Shown: piece by piece, positions 8,530 through 14,806 of the stretch
Layout: each line of letters opens with the position of its first letter
Position numbering within the stretch: position 1 is the first letter of the stretch
Source: Gemmatimonadota bacterium
Lineage (GTDB): Bacteria; Gemmatimonadota; Gemmatimonadetes; Palauibacterales; Palauibacteraceae
Assembly: GCA_029262175.1 (NCBI GenBank)
Contig: JAJCZV010000092.1
Location: 1 to 33,382 of the forward strand
Direction of reading: 5' to 3'
DNA length: 33,382 nucleotides
The notes under the pieces: generated by a model
Database searches by the model: none
What the model was told of the DNA's origin: nothing
The model's input: only the letters and a program-made list of their open reading frames with translations
Program-made: the position numbers and the translations under genes

Positions 8530-9305
8530 ACTTGCACCTCCTGGAGAGCGGTTTCGGTAGAGTCGAGCCCGAGCACCTCGCGGTGGGCACCGGACACCTG
8601 CGTGAGCCATTGGGTCAGAGCGAACCAACCGAGCCCGGAGACCAAAGTCAGGACCATGGCGACCGACAGAAGCGCGGTCTCGCGCACCAGCCAGTCGAAA
8701 GAGCGGGGCATCAGGGAAGTCATTCCGTCGGGTGTCGCCGCCACCTGATAGGTGTCGACGAGGGCTCCGAACAGACCGAGCATCAGGGTCAGACCTGCCA
8801 TGAGGAGTAGGACGCGGGGCGCCTCTCGCGCGAGCCGAGAGTCTCCTCTCACCCAGAGGGCGAACGCCTCCCATGCAATGATCGCACACGACACGCCGCC
8901 GAGACCAATGACCGGCCACAGAAACGGCGATGGATCGGTGAACAGACCTGCGCGCAACAGGAACAAGGATTCCGCAACGAGCAGGGCCGTCATTAGGATC
9001 GCCAGCGCGAATCGTTCGAAGCGTCGGACACGGTCGTCGCTGAAGTGTCGCGTGATTGTGTAATAGCGAGGCGTATGGAGCCGCCCCAACTCCCGGAGAA
9101 CTCGCTCGTCGGGCACCAGTGCATCCAACGAAAGAGCGCGAGCTTCGTCTGGCGCCACACCCTCGGCTTCTAATCGGGCGCGGTGCTGTTCGAGATCGAA
9201 CTCCAGCTCCCTGAGGATCCTCACGCGCGCGGGGATGGGCAGGCCCAATTGCCGCTCCACCTTCCGCAGCGTTGGAAGGAAAGGGCGGACGGCCTCGGCG
9301 CTCAC
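8526..9305 (-). CDS. HAAS-domain membrane protein
   Basis: A 259-residue protein. Residues 1-75 resemble the HAAS helical signalling domain found beside PadR regulators (RVRILRELEFDLEQHRARLEAEGVAPDEARALSL). Four hydrophobic segments follow, near residues 98-118, 125-148, 163-185 and 215-240. HAAS proteins are proposed to work with their PadR partner as membrane sensors; this is known for the family and not visible here. The GTG at 9303-9305 overlaps the padR TGA (GTGA), and its own stop overlaps the next start, so all three genes are translationally coupled. What it senses is unknown. Confidence 0.78.
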   Translation of the reverse strand: MSAEAVRPFLPTLRKVERQLGLPIPARVRILRELEFDLEQHRARLEAEGVAPDEARALSLDALVPDERVLRELGRLHTPRYYTITRHFSDDRVRRFERFALAILMTALLVAESLFLLRAGLFTDPSPFLWPVIGLGGVSCAIIAWEAFALWVRGDSRLAREAPRVLLLMAGLTLMLGLFGALVDTYQVAATPDGMTSLMPRSFDWLVRETALLSVAMVLTLVSGLGWFALTQWLTQVSGAHREVLGLDSTETALQEVQV

Positions 9306-9655
9306 GCGGGCGCCTCGGTCGGGGGCGGCAGAAGCCGCATGAGACGAGTCACGATTTCCTGGACCCTGCCCGTCTCGCCGGTAAGGTGCCGTCTCCCGGC
9401 GGCGGTCAGAGCGTAGATCTTCTTGCGCCGTCCGCCATCTCGCGACCAGGCGCCGCGGACCAGCCCGTCGCCTTCCAAACGGTGGAGAATGGGATACAGC
9501 GTCCCATGTCTGAAGCAGAAGAGCCCGTCGCTTTCAGCCTCGACGTCAATGCCGATCTGATAGCCGTGCTTCTTTTCGGCCTGCAACGTCGAGAGCACAA
9601 GCAGCTCGTGGATCCCACGAGCGAATCCTTGAACGTCGAATTCCTTCTCGCCCAC
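9302..9655 (-). CDS. PadR family transcriptional regulator
   Basis: A 117-residue PadR protein: IHELLVLSTLQAEKKHGYQIG, then the recognition region (CFRHGTLYPILHRLEGDGLV), then a wing (DGGRRKKIYALTAAGRRHL). It is the first gene of a three-gene operon with HAAS and MotA-like genes, joined by GTGA and ATGA overlaps. The GTG start at 9653-9655 has GGGAG about 8 nt upstream. Tandem TATCGACA-type repeats at 9695-9740 lie immediately upstream and overlap a probable -10 region, consistent with autorepression. It is clearly a different subgroup from the PadR at 736, which controls a permease. Confidence 0.9.
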   Translation of the reverse strand: MGEKEFDVQGFARGIHELLVLSTLQAEKKHGYQIGIDVEAESDGLFCFRHGTLYPILHRLEGDGLVRGAWSRDGGRRKKIYALTAAGRRHLTGETGRVQEIVTRLMRLLPPPTEAPA

Positions 9656-9694
9656 TGCCTCCGCTCCCGCTTAGCCCCTGCTGATCTGGTTTTA

Positions 9695-9740
9695 GATGTC
9701 GGCATCCCCAGATATCGACACCCTACATATCGACACCCTA
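9695..9740 (-). promoter_or_regulatory. Tandem operator repeats upstream of padR operon
   Basis: ATATCGACACCCTA occurs twice, at 9712-9725 and 9727-9740, one 15-bp period apart. A diverged inverted copy, GATGTCGGCATC, lies at 9695-9706. On the minus strand the repeats sit just downstream of TTGACG (9767-9772) and a TATATATA stretch that could form a promoter. This is the layout expected for a repressor site, probably bound by the adjacent PadR. Confidence 0.6.
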
Positions 9741-9824
9741 TATATAAGAGCTGCATCCGTCAACTCGACGCCGACAGATCGAAGCCGGAGGGGAACGCTG
9801 CGAGTCTGTGAATAGGCATGTAAG

Positions 9825-9839
9825 GACAGAGAGACTGTC
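9825..9839 (-). terminator. Possible weak terminator of the halogenase-like gene
   Basis: A short hairpin (GACAG, 5-nt loop, CTGTC) lies 12-27 nt after the stop of the halogenase-like gene on the minus strand. It has only a 5-bp stem and no strong T-run, so support is weak. Confidence 0.3.
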
Positions 9840-9851
9840 TTTCGGCGGCAG

Positions 9852-11411
9852 CTACCGGGCGAGCCTGTCGACTCGGGCCAACACATCTCGCATGTACTCC
9901 GTCCGAAGTGCGGCGCCGGCCTCGATCTGCTCTCGAACGCCAGTGATGTCCTCTCCCCTCTCGAGCGCCCTGCGATTGACCTTCCTCGTCCCACTGTAGA
10001 CGAAGTGCTCGGGGGTCACTCTGTCGAACGTAGCCCGCGCTTCCACGAATGGCTTGGGCAGTTCGAAGTCGTTTTGACCGGCCGCAAGCAGAAGGAGATT
10101 CCATAGCGAGATTCTCGCGGGATCGTAGTGACACCTGTTCACGACGAGCGGCAGAATCATGTAGAAGTACGCGATGTCGATCCACATCAGTCTGATCGAC
10201 GACAGGAACGCATCGTCCATCGTCTCGTACCAGTTGGTGATCACCGATTGTGATCCGATGACGACGGCCATGAACGCCTGGGACAAAGTGTTCACGGTAT
10301 CCGCGGAGTGCTTTCCTGCGCAGTCTTGAGTAATCAGCTGACCGAGCTGCTCCAACTGCATCGTCCCAAAGGCCAGCCCGTTGCTGAATAGGGGATCCGG
10401 AGCAAACGCCGCGTCCCCGACGATACCCCACCGGTCAGGTGAGTAGACTGGGCTGACCACGTAGTGGTAGCGCCGCAGGAGGTTGGTATCGATCACCTTG
10501 CCGCTCTTTACGAAGTCGGTTACGACGGGGTGTACTTTGCTCACGTGCTCCATGAAGCTCTCGATCGTGCGCACGTCGTGCTCGTAGACGTCAGGACGCG
10601 AGACAATCCCGACGCTCATCAACTCTGTATCATCCTCCGTTCTCATTGGAATCAACCAGATCCAGTTTCCCTTCCCCATGAAATGATGGGTGGAGTAGTG
10701 CCGGTCATAGTGGTATGGCTCTCCGGGACCCTGTGGCTTGTCTCCGAGCGCATCTAGTTCGGTTAGCAGCGAACGATCGAAGTCGGCGAGGCGGAACCAG
10801 AAACAGTCTCTTTGGCCTTCAGGCTTGACCACCAGGTCGAGCTTCTTCGCGAGAAGCCGCTTGCGTCCCGTGGCGTCGATGACCCAATCAGCCTTTAGGC
10901 TTCGGGTGCTCCCGTCCCCGTCTTTGATCGTGAGTTCGTGTCCCGACTCCCCATCGAGCGACACGTCCGTGACCATGCCGTCGATACACTCGATCCCCCC
11001 CTGCTCGGTCACCATTGCCCTGATGTCACGGTCGAACGTGTGCCGGTTGAGCTGCCAGGCCGGTGGCCGTGCCATCGGTCCTTCCCAACCGTCCAGGGGC
11101 TCTAGGTCGTTGGGCTTCACTACATTGCAGTGGACGGAATAGGTCCGGTCCTCGGGGTCGTCCGGGTTGAGCTTGAAGTAGTACGTGAGCGCGTACTTCG
11201 GGTAGTGGTTCTTACGTAGGTACTGTCCGAGTCCGAGTTCGTTCTCCAAGAACTGGGCAGTGATCTCGATCGTTGATTCTCCGACCACCGGAAGCCCCCC
11301 TCGGCTTTCGGGCCCGACGCGAATCACCTCCGTGACCTCGGGCAGCCGTTTTCGTAAGTACAATGCGCCGAGGTTTGCCAGAATACCGTTGCCGATGATT
11401 GCTACGCGCAC
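9852..11411 (-). CDS. Flavin-dependent halogenase-like FAD oxidoreductase
   Basis: A 519-residue FAD enzyme. The N-terminal dinucleotide-binding motif is VAIIGNGILANLGA. The halogenase family signature W-x-W-x-I-P is present as WIWLIP at residues 250-255. The late FAD motif is GDAAFAPDPLFSNG. A Lys in NHYPKYALTYYF lies where the catalytic lysine of halogenases is expected. Such enzymes use reduced FAD, chloride or bromide and oxygen to halogenate an aromatic or other activated substrate; here the substrate is unknown. GTG 11409-11411 is preferred because AAAGGA lies about 7 nt upstream and the FAD motif begins at once; an in-frame GTG at 11441 would add ten residues. The gene stands alone, with a leader of about 125 nt and an operator at 11537-11564 nearly identical to that of the DUF411 gene. 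Confidence 0.82.
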   Translation of the reverse strand: MRVAIIGNGILANLGALYLRKRLPEVTEVIRVGPESRGGLPVVGESTIEITAQFLENELGLGQYLRKNHYPKYALTYYFKLNPDDPEDRTYSVHCNVVKPNDLEPLDGWEGPMARPPAWQLNRHTFDRDIRAMVTEQGGIECIDGMVTDVSLDGESGHELTIKDGDGSTRSLKADWVIDATGRKRLLAKKLDLVVKPEGQRDCFWFRLADFDRSLLTELDALGDKPQGPGEPYHYDRHYSTHHFMGKGNWIWLIPMRTEDDTELMSVGIVSRPDVYEHDVRTIESFMEHVSKVHPVVTDFVKSGKVIDTNLLRRYHYVVSPVYSPDRWGIVGDAAFAPDPLFSNGLAFGTMQLEQLGQLITQDCAGKHSADTVNTLSQAFMAVVIGSQSVITNWYETMDDAFLSSIRLMWIDIAYFYMILPLVVNRCHYDPARISLWNLLLLAAGQNDFELPKPFVEARATFDRVTPEHFVYSGTRKVNRRALERGEDITGVREQIEAGAALRTEYMRDVLARVDRLAR

Positions 11412-11536
11412 TTTGTCGTCCTTTCTGAGTCGTCGATGCACCAGCAGAGGCTTGCATACGGCGACGTAGGCTCTGGTTTTCCTCCCATCGGGTCATCCAT
11501 GCATCCCGACGCAGTCGCCGGAATGGCAATGTATGT

Positions 11537-11564
11537 ACCAAAACAGACTAAATAGTCTTAAATA
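11537..11564 (-). promoter_or_regulatory. Palindromic operator upstream of halogenase-like gene
   Basis: The core AGACTAAATAGTCT is a perfect inverted repeat and is followed on the plus strand by TAAATA. Across 28 bp it matches the site at 12201-12228 at 24 positions. A TTGACC lies about 10 bp upstream on the minus strand and could be a -35 element. The shared site implies one regulator for both genes; no gene for it is obvious in the window. Confidence 0.65.
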
Positions 11565-11661
11565 GTTGAGGCCGGGTCAACTCAAGCCTGGGTACGGGGG
11601 CGCGCGGGGGTCGAGACGTGGCTGTAGCCGTGAAAAGTGCGAGGAGGAGATACCAACTGAA

Positions 11662-11687
11662 GCCCCGCCCGAAGCCTCGAGCGGGGC
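11662..11687 (-). terminator. Terminator-like hairpin after the DUF411 gene
   Basis: GCCCCGC and GCGGGGC pair with a 12-nt loop, 23-48 nt after the DUF411 stop. AAG and CTT outside the stem can extend it. No T-run follows, so it may act as a 3' end stabiliser or factor-assisted terminator. Confidence 0.45.
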
Positions 11688-11709
11688 GACTTGAAGCCGG
11701 AGTCGGCCG

Positions 11710-12174
11710 TCAGCGTGCCTCGTAAACCGTGCTAGTGCCTTCTTGGTCAAAGGTCAGAACGTCGTAGGGGACCGGCTCGGACCCTTCCATCCCAGGTGGT
11801 CCTGGGACCATGCCGGGCACACTGATACCAGCCAGACCCGCGTCCTCCTCCAGGAAGCGTTTGATCAAGTCCGCCGGCACATGGCCCTCGACCATGTAGT
11901 CGCCGACCCGAGCTGAGTGACACCCTCTCATCTCGGAGGGGACTGCGTTCTCCTCCTGGTACGCCGCGATGTCATCGACCTCGATGACGTCTACTTCAAA
12001 ACCGTTGTCTTGTAGGTGACCCACCCACTTGATGCAGCACCCTCATGTAGGGTTGTGGTGCACCGTCACCGTGGGAAGCTGCGTCGGCGCAGGAACGAAA
12101 CCGATACTCGCGGTCGCGACCAGGACAAGAGCTGCGGCGCCAATTCCCAGTTTCGTGGTTCTCCCGACGGCCAT
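11710..12174 (-). CDS. DUF411 protein with in-frame TGA at a conserved Cys: candidate selenoprotein
   Basis: Reading the TGA at 12043-12045 as an amino acid gives a 154-residue DUF411 protein. ATG 12172-12174 has GGAGG about 7 nt upstream. Residues 1-32 form a signal peptide or anchor (LGIGAAALVLVATASIGF), placing the protein outside the cytoplasm. Residues 36 onward follow the family: TVTVHHNPT-[TGA]-GCCIKWVGHLQ, then RGCHSARVGDYMVEGHVP, VPGMVPGPPGME and PYDVLTF. The family motif is T-C-G-C-C, so the TGA (codon 44) replaces the first Cys. The frame is open on both sides, and a SECIS-like hairpin follows at 12012-12028. DUF411 proteins are often linked to metal, especially copper, handling; that is family knowledge only. 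The alternative is a recent nonsense mutation or a sequencing error, in which case this is a pseudogene. No selenocysteine machinery gene lies in the window. Confidence 0.75.
12012..12028 (-). promoter_or_regulatory. SECIS-like hairpin downstream of the in-frame TGA
   Basis: On the mRNA, GUGGGUG pairs with CACCUAC (7 bp, one G-U pair) around a GGU loop; if the last pair opens, the loop is GGGUC. The stem begins 14 nt after the UGA, and the first loop base is about 20-21 nt after it. Bacterial SECIS elements typically have a small apical loop with an early G, a GGU-like loop sequence and about 16-37 nt from UGA to loop. The element fits these rules. Function is inferred. Confidence 0.55.
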
Positions 12175-12200
12175 TGCGTGCCTCCTCTGCAAGGCGTTTG

Positions 12201-12228
12201 ACAAAAAAAGACTAGACAGTCTTAAATA
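12201..12228. promoter_or_regulatory. Palindromic operator between DUF411 gene and monoheme gene
   Basis: AGACT-N4-AGTCT lies at 12209-12222 with TAAATA after it on the plus strand. It matches the site at 11537-11564 at 24 of 28 positions. It is 27 bp upstream of the DUF411 ATG on the minus strand and about 125 bp upstream of the divergent monoheme gene. On the plus strand, TTGACA at 12198-12203 and TAAATA at 12223-12228 flank the site with a wide 19-bp gap, so it may control both directions. Confidence 0.65.
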
Positions 12229-12352
12229 ACGACCGTAGGATCGTCAATTGCGGGCCACGGGACAAGGGTCCGGCGGGGCGCAGCCAGGGTACAAAACGAA
12301 GATTGGGTTCTAGGGCTCGCGAATTCTGAACGGATTGGTAGGTTGGCTCCGG

Positions 12353-13693
12353 ATGATGAAGACGACCATGAAGCGCCTTGCACCGGCCAGGCTTGGACGA
12401 CTTGGCACATCCGGGCTGTTCATCGCTGGGCTGCTCGCGCCGGTGCCCCTGAACGCCATGCAGTCTGGGGACGCCGAGCAGTCCGAGGATCGCGTCGCTC
12501 GGCTGCAGTCGAAGCTGGAGTCTGGTTCAGAAGCCCTGGCGTTCGACTCGGTCACGGGCTGGTTGCCATCCGTGCTGGCCGCCCTCGACGTGCCGGTCTC
12601 GTCCCAGACGCTCGTTTTCTCACGCACCAGTCTTCAAACCGATCACATCGGGCCGTGGGCACCTCGCGCCCTTTACTTCAATGACGACGTGTACGTCGGA
12701 TTCGTCCAGGAGGGAGGGATCATCGAGCTTGCGGCCGTCGAGCCGAGCGGTGCCGCCGCCTTCTACAGCTTGTCCCAAGACGGGACGAGCCCTCCGCATA
12801 TTCAGAGGGAGACCACCACCTGCTTGATGTGCCACGAGTCCCGATCACTGACGGGGGGCGTTCCTGGCTTCCTCATGCGATCGGTCCTGACCGATCGTTT
12901 GGGGTATCCCATCGGTGAGATCCATGAAGGGGTCACGTCCGGGCGGACCCCGTTCGAACAGCGATGGGGCGGGTGGTACGTGACGGGTTCCCCAGGCGTG
13001 TCGCACGCGGGAAACGCGCATGCGCCAGACCTGCGAAGTGACGTGGGGGACGTCAGGTCCTACGTGCGCGACTTCGACTTTGCGTCGGCGCGAGAAGCCA
13101 CCGTCGTCGGTCGTCGCTTCAATCCGGCGCCCTACTTGTCCCCCCACAGCGATGCCGTGGCGCTCTCGGTGTTGGCGCACCAAGTACAGGTCCACAACCT
13201 CATCGCGCTCGCGCGACAAACCGCCGAAACGGCCATGCGCGAATCGGGGTTCTTCTCCGCGGCGGCGATGCAGGAAGCGACGCTCAATGATCTCCACGGC
13301 GCGGCGCGTACCCGACTAACGAGTGTCGTGAACCGACTGGTCGATGGTCTGCTCTTCGTGGGCGTGCAACCGCTGCCGGCGCCACTGCGTGGAGCGTCGG
13401 CGTTTACCGAAGAGTTTCAGGTCCGCGGCCCTCGAGACACGAGCGGACGGTCGCTCCGGGATCTCGACCTGGAGACTCGAACGTTTCGTTACCCTCTCAG
13501 CTTTCTGATCTATAGCGAAGCGTTCGACGCTCTACCGACCGTGGTGAAGGAACCTCTCTACGGCCGCCTGGGGGACATTCTGTCCGGGTCCGTCGACGGC
13601 CCCGAGTACGAGCATCTCGGCCCCGAGACTCGACGTACCCTCCTCGAGATCCTCTCTGAAACCATGATCGATTTCGAAGAGTCCCTGCGCTGA
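12353..13693 (+). CDS. Secreted monoheme c-type protein of unknown function
   Basis: A 446-residue periplasmic protein. A signal peptide (RLGRLGTSGLFIAGLLAPVPLNA) ends near residue 35. One heme c attachment motif, CLMCH, lies at residues 157-161 (TTTCLMCHESRSLTGG). The rest, including GVPGFLMRSVLTDRLGYPIGE and WGGWYVTGSPG, resembles a conserved but uncharacterised family of monoheme proteins; I know no assigned reaction. It could be an electron-transfer or redox sensor component. Three ATG codons (12353, 12356, 12368) are possible starts, and none has a strong ribosome binding site. It diverges from the DUF411 gene and may share the operator at 12201-12228. It ends convergently 32 bp from the ppk2 gene. 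Confidence 0.75.
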   Translation: MMKTTMKRLAPARLGRLGTSGLFIAGLLAPVPLNAMQSGDAEQSEDRVARLQSKLESGSEALAFDSVTGWLPSVLAALDVPVSSQTLVFSRTSLQTDHIGPWAPRALYFNDDVYVGFVQEGGIIELAAVEPSGAAAFYSLSQDGTSPPHIQRETTTCLMCHESRSLTGGVPGFLMRSVLTDRLGYPIGEIHEGVTSGRTPFEQRWGGWYVTGSPGVSHAGNAHAPDLRSDVGDVRSYVRDFDFASAREATVVGRRFNPAPYLSPHSDAVALSVLAHQVQVHNLIALARQTAETAMRESGFFSAAAMQEATLNDLHGAARTRLTSVVNRLVDGLLFVGVQPLPAPLRGASAFTEEFQVRGPRDTSGRSLRDLDLETRTFRYPLSFLIYSEAFDALPTVVKEPLYGRLGDILSGSVDGPEYEHLGPETRRTLLEILSETMIDFEESLR

Positions 13694-13725
13694 ATGCGAT
13701 CACTAGGTTCGCGATCGCGCCATGG

Positions 13726-14517
13726 TCAGTACGGCTCCGGAATAAAGTTCTGATCGGTGATGGGTGGGCGCTCGTGGCCCCTGGCGGGGGGCCGCGGAGG
13801 CAGCTTGACTCGCTCGCTTGAGATGTTCTCGCGCGGAATCCGGTCGAGCAGATGGGAAAGGCAGTTGAGCCGCGCTCGCCACTTGCTGTCCGCATTCACG
13901 ACCCACCAGGGAGACGCCTCGGTGTCCGTGACGGCGAACATCTCGTCCTTCGCCTGAGAGTATTCCTCCCAACGCTGCCAGGAGGCGATGTCCATTTCGC
14001 TGAGCTTCCAGCGCTTGCGAGGCTTCTCGATTCGATGGCGAAAGCGGCGTTCCTGCTCCTCATCGCTCACCGAGAACCAGTACTTGATGAGTTGAATGCC
14101 GGAGCGCTGGATCATTTCTTCGAACGTCGGACACGTCTCGAAGAACTCCTCCAGCTCTTCGTCGGTGCAGAACCCCATAATCCGCTCGACGCCCGCGCGG
14201 TTGTACCAGCTTCGGTCGAAGAGGACCATCTCCCCCCCCGTCGGTAAGTGTGCCACGTACCGTTGGAAGTACCACTGCGCTCGTTCTCGCTCGGTCGGTT
14301 TGCCGAGGGCCGCGATACGAACGACGCGGGGGTTGGTGTACTGTGTGATCCGCTTGATGGCGCCACCCTTGCCGGCAGCATCGCGTCCCTCGAACACCAC
14401 GCAGACCTTCAGGCCCCGGCTGGCGATCCACTCCTGCAGGTGCACCAGCTCGATCTGCAGCCGCCGCAGCTCCTTTTGATATCGAGCCTTTTCGAGCTTC
14501 TCGGGCTTGGGACTCAC
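13726..14517 (-). CDS. ppk2: Polyphosphate kinase 2 (PPK2)
   Basis: A 263-residue cytosolic kinase that transfers phosphate between polyphosphate and nucleotides (class I type, usually nucleoside diphosphate as acceptor). Walker A GRDAAGKGG lies at residues 44-52, and the PPK2 motif FDRSWYNRAGVERIMGF begins near residue 100. Also present are YTNPRVVRIAALGKPTERE and WYFQRYVAHLPTGGE, typical of the family. The length is normal. GTG 14515-14517 is chosen because GGGAGG lies about 7 nt upstream and the ORF beyond it has no family resemblance. It diverges from the amidohydrolase pair across 289 bp that contains two TTGACCC copies but no gene. Confidence 0.93.
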   Translation of the reverse strand: MSPKPEKLEKARYQKELRRLQIELVHLQEWIASRGLKVCVVFEGRDAAGKGGAIKRITQYTNPRVVRIAALGKPTERERAQWYFQRYVAHLPTGGEMVLFDRSWYNRAGVERIMGFCTDEELEEFFETCPTFEEMIQRSGIQLIKYWFSVSDEEQERRFRHRIEKPRKRWKLSEMDIASWQRWEEYSQAKDEMFAVTDTEASPWWVVNADSKWRARLNCLSHLLDRIPRENISSERVKLPPRPPARGHERPPITDQNFIPEPY

Positions 14518-14806
14518 CCAACACCTCCCAGCGGTGGTTACGTGTGCGTCGCACAGCCGTCGGCCGCGTACTGGCGAACCATGACGCAGTGTGCCGACGG
14601 CGTACGGGTCCATGCAACCGGCGTTGGAGGGGCCTTCGAGAAAGCGGTCGACCGGCCTCGAACCGGCGGCCTTCAGCTTGGGGGTTGACCCTACCGCGTC
14701 GGTTTGACCCGCGGACCGCCGGCCGCTAGCCATCAAACCCTAGGCGATCATCAGGTGTTTCGTAACAAGAACGGTCCGCGCGCGGCGCGGCGCCAGGAAA
14801 CTTTCA

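Noticed and set aside
9272..9811. Plus-strand frame of 179 codons antisense to padR
   Set aside because: It is fully explained as the shadow of the PadR and HAAS genes, whose family motifs and start-stop overlaps are clear.
11710..12024. A short DUF411 gene starting at the GTG at 12022-12024
   Set aside because: It would lack the conserved metal-binding motif and has no good ribosome binding site; the upstream ATG with GGAGG is in the same frame, interrupted only by the TGA.
14642..14698. tRNA-like T-arm on the minus strand (GCCGG-TTCGAGG-CCGGT) with GCGGT/ACCGC flanks
   Set aside because: Only about 54 nt lie between the possible acceptor arms, there is no D-arm, and no anticodon stem can be drawn. 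It is a chance resemblance.
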